A stretch of DNA of 6,080 bases from Actinomycetes bacterium (GCA_023405705.1 JAEXXR010000029.1:1-6080), one strand, 5' to 3'. Positions 1 through 5,666 are shown, numbered from the stretch's first letter. Translations and numbers: made by a program. Notes: generated from the sequence alone by a model not told the origin.

Positions 1-1
1 C

Positions 2-316
2 GCCGGCACGACCGGCCTCGCCGGCCTCGCCCGCCTCGTCGCCGCCGCCGGCCGCGTGATCTGCGGCGACAGCGGCGTCGCCCACCTCGCGACCGCGCTC
101 GGCACCCCCTCGGTCGTCCTCTTCGGACCGACCTCGCCCGTGGTCTGGGGCCCACCGCCCGACCGCGCGCAGCACGTCGTCCTCTGGCATCCGCACGCGG
201 GTGCGGGCGTGCCCTCCGGCGACCCCCACGCCGACCGCCCGGACCCCGCACTGCTCGCGATCGAGGCCGACGAGGTGATCGCCGCCGTCGCGGCGCTTCA
301 GCCGCTGGCGGTCTGA
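2..316 (+). CDS. Glycosyltransferase family 9 (heptosyltransferase-like), C-terminal part only
   Basis: The frame is open from the left window edge and stops at TGA 314-316, so about 104 C-terminal residues are seen and the true start lies outside. An internal GTG at 56 is a valine codon, not the start. The visible part carries the family hallmark ICGDSGVAHLATALGTPSV followed by VLFGPTSP, the D-x-G-x-x-H loop and strand that form the sugar-nucleotide site in GT-B fold heptosyltransferases of family GT9. A tail follows with GDPHADRPDPALLAI, which resembles actinobacterial GT9 members. Known family role: transfer of a sugar, classically ADP-heptose, onto a surface glycan in the cytoplasm. In a Gram-positive-type lineage the real donor and acceptor are unknown. 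It is the only plus-strand gene and converges on the dehydrogenase to its right, so it belongs to a different locus. The family is sure; the substrate is not. Confidence 0.88.
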   Translation, partial: AGTTGLAGLARLVAAAGRVICGDSGVAHLATALGTPSVVLFGPTSPVVWGPPPDRAQHVVLWHPHAGAGVPSGDPHADRPDPALLAIEADEVIAAVAALQPLAV

Positions 317-384
317 GACCGAGCCGTGCCGGGCGAGGCCCGCGCCCGCCGCGCGACCGGCAGGCGAAGCGGCCCCGTCTCACG
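317..384. other. Convergent intergenic gap without a clear terminator
   Basis: This gap separates the ends of the plus-strand glycosyltransferase and the minus-strand dehydrogenase. Its only secondary structure is a 5-bp stem, CGGGC (330-334) with GCCCG (338-342), around a 3-base loop and without a T-tract. A bidirectional terminator would be expected here, but none is convincing. Confidence 0.3.
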
Positions 385-1572
385 TCACGGCTTCAGCACG
401 ACCTTGAAGCAGCCGTCCTGCTTCTTCTGGAAGATCTCGTAGGCGTGCGGCGCCTGGTCGAGCGGGACGCGGTGGGTCGCGTAGTCGTCGACGCCGAGCG
501 GGTCGCCGTCGCCGGTCAGCAGCGGCAGGATGTCGTCGATCCAGCGGCGGACGTTCGCCTGGCCCTGGCGCACCGTGATCTGCTTGTCGAACAGCTGCAG
601 CAGCGGCATCGGGCTGGCCGCGCCGCCGTAGACGCCGGCCAGCGACAGCGTGCCGCCGCGCCGCACCAGCTCGATCGCGGTGTGGAGCGCGCTGAGGCGG
701 TCGATGCCGGCGGTCGTCATCAGCTTCTGCGCGGCGACGTCCGGCAGCAGCGAGGTCAGCTTGTGCGCCAGCCGCCCGATCGGCGCGCCATGCGCCTCCA
801 TCCCGACCGCGTCGATCACCGAGTCCGGGCCGCGGCCCTCGGTCAGCTCGCGCACGTGGCCGGCGAGCCCGTCGCCCTCGTGCTCGAGGTCGAGCGCGAC
901 GACGCCGTGCGCGCGGGCGCGCTCCAGCCGCTCCGGCACCAGGTCGATCCCGATCACGGTCCCGGCGCCGCGGTGCTGGGCGATCCGCGTGCACATCTCC
1001 CCGATCGGGCCGAGGCCGAGCACGGCGACGCTGCCGCCCTGCGGGATGTCGGCGTACTCGACCGCCTGCCAGGCGGTCGGCAGCACGTCGGAGAGGAAGA
1101 GGAAGCGGTCGTCGGGCGTGCCCTCGGGAACCTTGATCGGCCCGTACTGGGCCTGCGGCACGCGCAGCAGCTCGGCCTGCCCGCCGGGGACCTGGCCGTA
1201 CAGCTTCGTGTAGCCGAGCAGCGCGGCGCCGGTGCCGTACTCGTGCACCTGCGTCGTCTCGCACTGCGACTGCAGCCCTCTGCCGCACATCCAGCAGTGG
1301 CCGCAGGAGACGTTGAACGGGATCACGACGCGGTCGCCCGGTCTGATGTGGGTGACCTCGGAGCCGACCGCCTGGACGATCCCCATCGGCTCGTGGCCGA
1401 GGACGTCGCCGGCGTCGATGAAGGCGCCGAGCACTTCGTAGAGGTGCAGGTCCGAGCCGCAGATCGCCGTCGAGGTGACGCTGACGATCGCGTCGGTCGG
1501 CTGCTCGATCGTGGGGTCCTGCACGTCGTCGACGCGAACGTCGTGGGTGCCATGCCAAGCGACCGCCTTCAT
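385..1572 (-). CDS. Zinc-dependent alcohol dehydrogenase, formaldehyde dehydrogenase-like (MDR superfamily)
   Basis: This 395-residue medium-chain dehydrogenase starts at ATG 1572-1570, six bases after a good AAAGGAG. The frame runs open to 1617, but that extension is Arg/Pro-rich and precedes the SD. Seen: GroES-like domain with Cys38 (AICGSDLHLY) and His60-Glu61 (GHEPMG); four structural-zinc cysteines 90, 93, 96 and 104 (CX2CX2CX7C); LSDVLPTAW with Asp162, which matches the Asp third zinc ligand of Pseudomonas-type formaldehyde dehydrogenase rather than the usual Cys; Rossmann motif GLGPIG at 186-191; Asp210 ending the second strand, which favours NAD over NADP; and the typical ending DGCFKVVLKP. 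Role: NAD-linked oxidation of an alcohol or aldehyde adduct in the cytosol. It is the last gene of the minus-strand run, 76 bp after the F420-type oxidoreductase. All metal ligands are present, so it should be active. The substrate is not determined: formaldehyde, another short alcohol or a polyol are all possible. Confidence 0.93.
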   Translation of the reverse strand: MKAVAWHGTHDVRVDDVQDPTIEQPTDAIVSVTSTAICGSDLHLYEVLGAFIDAGDVLGHEPMGIVQAVGSEVTHIRPGDRVVIPFNVSCGHCWMCGRGLQSQCETTQVHEYGTGAALLGYTKLYGQVPGGQAELLRVPQAQYGPIKVPEGTPDDRFLFLSDVLPTAWQAVEYADIPQGGSVAVLGLGPIGEMCTRIAQHRGAGTVIGIDLVPERLERARAHGVVALDLEHEGDGLAGHVRELTEGRGPDSVIDAVGMEAHGAPIGRLAHKLTSLLPDVAAQKLMTTAGIDRLSALHTAIELVRRGGTLSLAGVYGGAASPMPLLQLFDKQITVRQGQANVRRWIDDILPLLTGDGDPLGVDDYATHRVPLDQAPHAYEIFQKKQDGCFKVVLKP

Positions 1573-1578
1573 CGCCGG

Positions 1579-1585
1579 CTCCTTT
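1579..1585 (-). promoter_or_regulatory. Shine-Dalgarno of the Zn-dehydrogenase gene
   Basis: The minus strand reads AAAGGAG, then six bases, then ATG at 1572. This is the best ribosome binding site in the window. It fixes the start at 1572 rather than at the upstream in-frame ATG at 1617. Confidence 0.75.
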
Positions 1586-1594
1586 CGTCGGGGT

Positions 1595-1620
1595 CGGGTG
1601 CGTCGGGGATGGCGCACCCG
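1595..1620 (-). other. Inverted repeat between the F420 oxidoreductase and Zn-dehydrogenase genes
   Basis: CGGGTGCG at 1595-1602 and CGCACCCG at 1613-1620 form perfect 8-bp arms around a 10-base loop. The repeat lies in the 76-bp gap, 28 bases after the oxidoreductase stop and 10 bases before the next SD in transcription order. No T-tract follows on the minus strand, so it does not look like a simple intrinsic terminator. It could be an mRNA-stabilising or processing hairpin, a partial attenuator, or a protein site. Confidence 0.4.
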
Positions 1621-1648
1621 TACCCGGACCTCCCGTCGCGAACCAGGC

Positions 1649-2614
1649 TCAGCGCACCGGCCCCCGCTCGAAGCGCGGCAGGATCTCCTTCGCCCAGGTG
1701 TCGAAGAAGGCGTCCTGCAGCGGCCCGACCTGCTGCACGTACAGCTCGTCGACGCCGGCCTGCTCGTAGGCCCGCAGCGCCTCCAGGTGCTGGTCGAGAT
1801 CGGGACCGCACGGCACCGGCGACCCCGCGATCTGCTCCTCGGCCACCAGCTCGCTCGCCTGCATGAAGTGCTCGGGCGTCGGCAGCACCTGCGCCAGCTC
1901 GCCGGGCAGCTGCTCGTTGGGCCACAGGCGGTGGAGCGTCTTGACCGCCTCGGCCTCGTCGGGGCCGAAGCAGACCTTCGCGCCGGCCTGCACGACGCCG
2001 CGGCCGCCCTCCTGCCGGTACCGCGAGATCAGCTCTCTGTCCGGGGTCGTGGTGACGAAGCCGTCGGCGACGCGTGCGGCCATCCTCGTCGCCTTCGGCC
2101 CGAAGCCGGAGACGAGCACCGGCGGCGGGCTCTCCGGCACGTCGTAGAGGCGGGCGTGCTCGACCGTGTAGTGGCGGCCGCGGTGGCTGACGACCTCGCC
2201 GCTCCACAGCTTGCGCATCACCTCGATCGCCTCCTCGAGCATCTCGATCCGCTCGTCGGCGCCGGGCCAGCGGTCGCCGAGGACGTGCTCGTTGAGCGCC
2301 TCGCCGGAGCCGACCCCGAAGGTGAAGCGGCCGCCGAGCAGGATCGCGCTGGTCGCCGCCGCGTGCGCGACGACGGCCGGGTGGATGCGGATCGTCGGGC
2401 AGGTGACGCCGGTGCCGAGCGGCAGGTCGGTCGCCTGCGCGATCGCGCCGATCGCGGTCCAGACGAACGGGCTGTGGCCCTGCTCGTCGTTCCACGGGTG
2501 GTAGTGGTCGGAGATCCACAGCCCCGAGAAGCCCGCCTGCTCGGCGCGCACCGCCAGCTCGACGAGGTCTCGAGGCCCGAACTCCTCGCTGGAGAGGAAG
2601 CAGCCGATCTTCAT
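1649..2614 (-). CDS. LLM-class F420-dependent oxidoreductase, related to F420-dependent glucose-6-phosphate dehydrogenase
   Basis: This 321-residue bacterial-luciferase-like TIM barrel matches the family usually named 'TIGR03557 F420-dependent, G6PDH-like'. ATG 2614-2612 follows GGAGG by five bases. Seen: SDHYHPW with Asp36, His37 and Trp41; GVGSGEALNE with Glu105 and Asn108; LWSGE and RLYDVPESPPPVLVSGFGP further on. By recalled comparison with mycobacterial FGD, His37, Trp41 and Glu105 correspond to its catalytic His40, Trp44 and Glu109, so F420 binding and hydride transfer look intact. The FGD lysines that hold the glucose-6-phosphate phosphate (198 and 259) fall in TTTPDRELISRY and TPEHFMQASELV, where I see no lysine. 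The substrate is therefore probably not a sugar phosphate (inference). Reaction: cytosolic two-electron transfer between F420 and an unknown organic substrate. It lies between the cysteine hydrolase (68 bp upstream) and the Zn-dehydrogenase (76 bp downstream), all on one strand. Confidence 0.92.
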   Translation of the reverse strand: MKIGCFLSSEEFGPRDLVELAVRAEQAGFSGLWISDHYHPWNDEQGHSPFVWTAIGAIAQATDLPLGTGVTCPTIRIHPAVVAHAAATSAILLGGRFTFGVGSGEALNEHVLGDRWPGADERIEMLEEAIEVMRKLWSGEVVSHRGRHYTVEHARLYDVPESPPPVLVSGFGPKATRMAARVADGFVTTTPDRELISRYRQEGGRGVVQAGAKVCFGPDEAEAVKTLHRLWPNEQLPGELAQVLPTPEHFMQASELVAEEQIAGSPVPCGPDLDQHLEALRAYEQAGVDELYVQQVGPLQDAFFDTWAKEILPRFERGPVR

Positions 2615-2619
2615 GGCCG

Positions 2620-2624
2620 CCTCC
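2620..2624 (-). promoter_or_regulatory. Shine-Dalgarno of the F420 oxidoreductase gene
   Basis: The minus strand reads GGAGG, five bases, then ATG at 2614. The strong match and normal spacing support the chosen start. Confidence 0.7.
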
Positions 2625-2637
2625 GTACCCCGGCGCG

Positions 2638-2673
2638 CAGCCGGCTAACAGCGCGGCCCGGCGGACAGCCGGC
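2638..2673 (-). other. Short repeats in the gap between the hydrolase and F420 oxidoreductase genes
   Basis: CAGCCGGC occurs at 2638-2645 and again at 2666-2673, 28 bp apart. GCCGGCT (2640-2646) also pairs with AGCCGGC (2667-2673) as 7-bp arms around a 20-base loop. The arms contain the self-palindromic GCCGGC, which is common by chance in DNA this GC-rich, so this is weak. It sits in the 68-bp gap just after the hydrolase stop and may form a hairpin. There is no T-tract. Confidence 0.25.
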
Positions 2674-2682
2674 CGGCGACGC

Positions 2683-3231
2683 TCAGCGCAGGCAGTCGGC
2701 CGCCGACACCAGCTCGGCGCGCATGTTGCGCTCCATCATCCGCAGCGCGGCGTCGTGCAGCTCGCGGTCGATGTAGGCGACGCCGTCGGTGACGACCTGC
2801 ACCGTCAGTCTGCGCACGTAGGCGTCGAGCGCCGTGTAGAGGACGCACTGCTCGGTCACCTGGCCGACGAGGATCACGCGCTCGACGCCGCGCTCGCGCA
2901 GCAGGTGCTCCAGCGGCGTGCCGTAGAAGGCGCTGTGGCGCGGCTTGATCAGCAGGTCGTGCGCCTCGTCGGGCACGATCGGCTCGACCAGCTCGGGATG
3001 CCTGCCGTGCAGCGCGCGCTCGACGAGCTGCTCGCGCGAGGCGGCGTAGTCGCCGTGGTTGTCGTTGACGTAGACGATCTCGACGTCGTCGTCCTGCCGC
3101 ACCCGCGCGATCAGGTCGGCGAGCGGCCTGACGATCCCGGCCGCGCTCTCCGCGAGCACGTCCGCGTCGTCGTGGTCGTAGGGGTTCAGCATGTCGGTGA
3201 CGATCAGGGCGCTGCGTTCGGTTCCGGGCAC
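2683..3231 (-). CDS. Isochorismatase-fold cysteine hydrolase
   Basis: This 182-residue protein has the usual length for the isochorismatase/nicotinamidase superfamily (COG1335 type). The catalytic triad is visible: Asp13 in IVTDMLN, Lys96 in LIKPRHSAFYGTPL, and nucleophile Cys129 in VGQVTEQCVLYTALDAY. The GQVTEQC loop is where the family has its cis-peptide oxyanion site. VNDNHGDY has Asp57 and His59 but lacks the second and third metal histidines of true nicotinamidases, so a PncA role is not supported. Reaction: probably cytosolic hydrolysis of an amide, carbamoyl or similar bond. The start is GTG 3231-3229; an in-frame stop (the end of the FAD gene frame region, 3282-3280) limits any extension, and no other good start precedes Asp13. 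No Shine-Dalgarno is visible, and the start codon lies inside a strong inverted repeat. It is 48 bp downstream of the FAD dehydrogenase. The fold is near certain; the substrate is unknown. Confidence 0.9.
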   Translation of the reverse strand: MPGTERSALIVTDMLNPYDHDDADVLAESAAGIVRPLADLIARVRQDDDVEIVYVNDNHGDYAASREQLVERALHGRHPELVEPIVPDEAHDLLIKPRHSAFYGTPLEHLLRERGVERVILVGQVTEQCVLYTALDAYVRRLTVQVVTDGVAYIDRELHDAALRMMERNMRAELVSAADCLR

Positions 3232-3258
3232 GTCATGCAGGGTGCTCGGAACCGAACG
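3215..3258 (-). promoter_or_regulatory. 17-bp inverted repeat over the hydrolase start codon
   Basis: The arms are 3215-3231 and 3242-3258 with a 10-base loop at 3232-3241. The outer 12 bp (CGTTCGGTTCCG and CGGAACCGAACG) and the inner 4 bp (GCAC and GTGC) are perfect; only 3227/3246 does not pair. In minus-strand mRNA the 5' arm lies in the 48-base intergenic gap. The 3' arm begins with the GTG start codon and covers the first six codons. A hairpin here would pair the start codon with CAC. No T-run follows, so a terminator is unlikely. An operator for a dimeric regulator is the main alternative. The repeat is certain; its function is not. Confidence 0.6.
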
Positions 3259-3279
3259 ATGCGATGCGCCGACCTGCGC

Positions 3280-4986
3280 TCAGGGCGGCTGCGCGGCCGG
3301 CGCGGCGTCGCCGCGCACCGACGCCTCCGCCAGCTCGCGCACGAGCGCGAGGCCGGCCTGCCGGCCGGAGAAGATGCAGCCGCCGACGAACGTGCCCTCC
3401 AGCGCGTTGTAGCCGTGGACGCCGCCGCCGCCGAAGCCGGCGACCTCGCCGGCCGCGTACAGGCCGGGGAACGGCGCGCCGTCGGGCCGCAGGACCTTCG
3501 AGTCGAGGTCGGTCTCCAGCCCGCCGAGCGTCTTGCGCGTGCAGACGTTGAGGCGCACGGCGATCAGCGGCCCGTGCTCGCGGTCGAGCAGCTTGTGCGG
3601 CTTGGCGATGCGGGTCCGCTCGGGGCGGTACTTGCGCGCGTTGCGGATCGCCATCACCTGCGCGTCCTTGCCGAACTTGTTGTCGATCTCGCGGTCGCGC
3701 AGGCGGATCTGGCGCTCGATCTCGGCCGCGTTCAGCGGCGTGCCGGGCTCCAGCTCGTTCATCGCGGCGACGAGGTCGCGGACGTTCTCGCGCACGACGA
3801 AGTCGATCCCGTGCTCTCTGAACGCGGCGACCGGCGGCGGCGTCGCGGAGCTGAGACGGGAGCGGGCGGCCTTGCGCAGGTCCTTGCCGGTGATGTCGGG
3901 GTTCTGCTCGGAGCCCGACAGCGCGAACTCGCGCGAGATGATCGACTCGTCGAGGATGAACCACGAGTGGTCGTGGCCGGTCGAGAGGATCCGTCTGAGC
4001 GTCCCGAGCGCGTCGAAGCCGGGGAAGAACGGCGCCTCCAGCCGCCGGCCGAGCGCGTCGAACCACATCGACGACGGCCCCGCGATGATGCGGATCGCGT
4101 GGTTGGGCCAGACGCTGTCCCAGTTGCGCAGGCCCTCCGGGTAGTGCCACATGCGGTCGCGGTTGACGATGCTCGCGCCGGCCGACTCGCTGATCCCGAG
4201 CATCCGCCCGTCGACGTAGGCGGGGACGCCCGCGATCATGTCGCGCGGCGGCTCGCCCATCCGCTCGCGCGGCCAGCTTCTGCGGATCAGGTCGAAGTCG
4301 TGCCCGATCCCGCCGGAGCTGACGATCACGGCCTTGGCGCGCAGCTCGAAGGCGCCGATCTCGGTGCGCGGCGAGGCGACGCCGCGGTCGAGCTCGTCGC
4401 ACGGCGACAGCACGCCGCCGCGCACGCCGACGACGGCGCCGTCCTCGACGATCAGCTCGTCGACGCGGTGGCGGAAGCCGAACTCGACGAGGCCTCTGCG
4501 CTCGGCCGCCTCGATCGGCTCCTGGAAGACGCGCACCAGCTCCGGCCCGGTCCCCCACGTCAGGTGGAAGCGCGGGACCGAGTTGCCGTGGCCGCCGGCG
4601 ACGCCGGAGCCGCGCTCGGCCCAGCCCGGGACGGGCAGCGTGCGCAGGCCGAGGTCGCGCAGGTACTGGCGCTTCTCTGTCGCGGCGAAGCGGACGTACG
4701 CCTCCGCCCATCTGCGCGGCCAGCGGTCCTCGTGCTCGCGGTCGAAGCCGGCGGAGCCGAGCCAGTCGGCGAGCGCCAGCTCGTAGGAGTCTCTGATGCC
4801 GGCGCGCCGCTGCTCGGGGCTGTCGACGAAGAAGAGGCCGGCGAGCGACCACCACGCCTGGCCGCCGAGATTTCTGCGGTTCTCCTGGTCGAGGATCAGG
4901 ACGCGGCGCCCGCCCTTGACGAGCTCGTGGGCCGCGACCAGCCCGGCGAGGCCGGCGCCGACGACGATGACATCAGGGTCTTGCAT
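3280..4986 (-). CDS. FAD-binding dehydrogenase (FAD_binding_2 superfamily, COG3573-like)
   Basis: This 568-residue flavoprotein has VIVVGAGLAGLVAAHEL at the N-terminus (GxGxxG at 10-15, Asp33 ending the second strand) and NLGGQAWWSLAGLFFVDSPE next. Mid-protein it has IVSSGGIGHDFDLIRRSWP, DGRMLGISESAGA and MWHYPEGLRNWDSVWP. At the C-terminus it has RKTLGGLETDLDSKVL, GLYAAGEVAGFGGGGVHGY (about 508-526), then an Ala/Pro tail. This order matches the family annotated as 'FAD-binding dehydrogenase' (PRK12834/COG3573), a relative of fumarate reductase and ketosteroid dehydrogenase flavoproteins. It has no signal peptide, so it is cytosolic. I chose ATG 4986-4984 because AAGGA lies eight bases upstream and the GxGxxG strand then starts at residue 5. 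The frame stays open to 5100, but that part lies antisense-free inside the regulator gene and looks non-natural. It overlaps the TetR gene by 14 nt, which implies translational coupling. The substrate is unknown. Confidence 0.93.
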   Translation of the reverse strand: MQDPDVIVVGAGLAGLVAAHELVKGGRRVLILDQENRRNLGGQAWWSLAGLFFVDSPEQRRAGIRDSYELALADWLGSAGFDREHEDRWPRRWAEAYVRFAATEKRQYLRDLGLRTLPVPGWAERGSGVAGGHGNSVPRFHLTWGTGPELVRVFQEPIEAAERRGLVEFGFRHRVDELIVEDGAVVGVRGGVLSPCDELDRGVASPRTEIGAFELRAKAVIVSSGGIGHDFDLIRRSWPRERMGEPPRDMIAGVPAYVDGRMLGISESAGASIVNRDRMWHYPEGLRNWDSVWPNHAIRIIAGPSSMWFDALGRRLEAPFFPGFDALGTLRRILSTGHDHSWFILDESIISREFALSGSEQNPDITGKDLRKAARSRLSSATPPPVAAFREHGIDFVVRENVRDLVAAMNELEPGTPLNAAEIERQIRLRDREIDNKFGKDAQVMAIRNARKYRPERTRIAKPHKLLDREHGPLIAVRLNVCTRKTLGGLETDLDSKVLRPDGAPFPGLYAAGEVAGFGGGGVHGYNALEGTFVGGCIFSGRQAGLALVRELAEASVRGDAAPAAQPP

Positions 4987-5629
4987 GCGGCACATCCTTC
5001 TCGGTGTAGGCGCCGACGACGGCGAGGAACAGGTTGCGGCGGCGCTCGCGCGCGAGCGCCGTGTCGGGTTCGACGAGGACCTGTGCCGCGGTCCCGTCAT
5101 GGACGGCGACGAGCGCCGCCGCGAACGTGTCGCGGTCGACGACGACGCGCCGGCCGACGTGTGCGAGCGCGCGGTCGAGGAACGGCAGCAGCAGGCGGGC
5201 GATCGCCGCCTCCCGCTCCGCCACGACGGCGCGCAGCCCCGGGGTGCGCAGGGCGTGTGCGTTGAACTCGGACTGGATGCGGAACCAGCGGTCGTCGACG
5301 ACGACGACCGACATGAAGCGGTCGATCCCGTCCTCCAGCGAGGTGACCGGCTGGACGGTGGCGTCGTCGAGCGCCTGCGCGGCGGCGGCCAGCAGCGCGT
5401 CCGTCTGCTGCTGCCACATCGCCAGGAACAGCTCGTCGAGCGACGCGAAGTTCGAATAGAAGGCGCCGCGCGTGTAGCCCGCGCGGGCGCAGACCTCCTC
5501 GACGCTCGCGCGCCCGAACCCCTCCTCGGCGAAGACGTCCATCGCGGCCTCCAGCAGCCGCCGCCGCGTCTCCGCGCGCCGTCTCGTCACGCGCGCCGGT
5601 CTCCCCCTCTCCTGAACGCTCTCGTTCAC
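4973..5629 (-). CDS. TetR/AcrR-family transcriptional regulator
   Basis: This 218-residue protein has an N-terminal TetR DNA-binding domain: RRRLLEAAMDVFAEEGF at about 22-38, then the helix-turn-helix ASVEEVCARAGYTRGAFYSN at 41-60 and FASLDELFLAM. The rest is an all-helical ligand/dimer domain too variable to assign. GTG 5629-5627 is chosen because it includes the basic arm RGRPARV often seen before TetR domains. It has no SD and would suit leaderless translation. An alternative GTG at 5590-5588 gives MTRRRAETRRRLL and is preceded by GGGGGAG ten bases away. The stop overlaps the FAD dehydrogenase start by 14 nt, so the two are co-expressed. The likely role is a repressor of this unit that responds to a substrate or product of the dehydrogenase (inference from gene order and family). 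Palindromes at 5613-5628 and 5647-5662 are candidate operators for autoregulation. Confidence 0.93.
   Translation of the reverse strand: MNESVQERGRPARVTRRRAETRRRLLEAAMDVFAEEGFGRASVEEVCARAGYTRGAFYSNFASLDELFLAMWQQQTDALLAAAAQALDDATVQPVTSLEDGIDRFMSVVVVDDRWFRIQSEFNAHALRTPGLRAVVAEREAAIARLLLPFLDRALAHVGRRVVVDRDTFAAALVAVHDGTAAQVLVEPDTALARERRRNLFLAVVGAYTEKDVPHARP
4995..4999 (-). promoter_or_regulatory. Shine-Dalgarno of the FAD dehydrogenase, inside the TetR gene
   Basis: The minus strand reads AAGGA, eight bases, then ATG 4986-4984. The site lies within the last codons of the TetR gene, which supports re-initiation by ribosomes finishing TetR. Confidence 0.6.
5613..5628. promoter_or_regulatory. Candidate TetR operator 2: TGAACG-N4-CGTTCA
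   Basis: TGAACG (5613-5618) and CGTTCA (5623-5628) are perfect 6-bp arms with a 4-bp spacer, a geometry common in TetR-family operators. It covers the GTG at 5629-5627 and the first codons of the longer TetR reading. If the GTG at 5590 is the true start, it lies wholly in the 5' leader. Its centre is 34 bp from that of the palindrome at 5647-5662. Confidence 0.4.
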
Positions 5630-5652
5630 AATTCGAGACCGTATCAGATACA
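5630..5652 (-). promoter_or_regulatory. Possible promoter -10 region of the TetR-FAD unit
   Basis: On the minus strand TACGGT (a TANNNT -10 pattern) lies eight bases before the GTG at 5629, in the most AT-rich stretch of the window. Transcription would begin at or very near the GTG, giving a leaderless message. A -35 match is poor: TTCGAT, 16 bases upstream, shares only two positions with TTGACA. The call rests mainly on location and base composition. Confidence 0.3.
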
Positions 5653-5662
5653 GGTCTGTATC
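5641..5662. promoter_or_regulatory. Candidate TetR operator 1: GATACAGGTCTGTATC palindrome
   Basis: Perfect 7-bp arms GATACAG (5647-5653) and CTGTATC (5656-5662) flank a 2-bp centre. GTATC-A-GATAC (5641-5651) is nested on the left side, so the half-site GATAC/GTATC occurs three times in 22 bp. The site stands out against the GC-rich background and lies directly upstream of the TetR gene, overlapping the probable promoter. This is the expected position for autorepression. Confidence 0.6.
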
Positions 5663-5666
5663 GAAC

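Noticed and set aside
330..342. Stem CGGGC/GCCCG as terminator for the glycosyltransferase
   Set aside because: Five base pairs with a 3-base loop and no T-tract are expected by chance in this composition.
1573..1617. Start of the Zn-dehydrogenase at ATG 1617
   Set aside because: The added residues are mostly Arg and Pro, the codons pass through the SD of the internal ATG, and the family normally begins with MKA.
445..1866. Plus-strand open frame of 473 codons opposite the Zn-dehydrogenase
   Set aside because: It is a compositional shadow: no motif, Arg/Ala-rich, and its opposite strand carries all zinc ligands and the Rossmann motif of a real enzyme.
2683..3231. Nicotinamidase (pncA) assignment for the cysteine hydrolase
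   Set aside because: The catalytic triad is present, but the DxHxxxH-type metal-binding histidines of nicotinamidases are not.
4987..5100. N-terminal extension of the FAD dehydrogenase to an ATG at 5100
   Set aside because: The extra 38 residues are Ser/Arg/Pro-rich and lie entirely inside the TetR gene. The ATG at 4986 has an SD and starts directly before the FAD-binding strand.
2755..5265. Plus-strand open frame of 836 codons running antisense to the TetR, FAD and hydrolase genes
   Set aside because: It is low-complexity, rich in Arg, Ala, Val and Asp with no recognisable domain, and lies opposite three well-supported genes. Long antisense open frames are expected where third positions are nearly all G or C.
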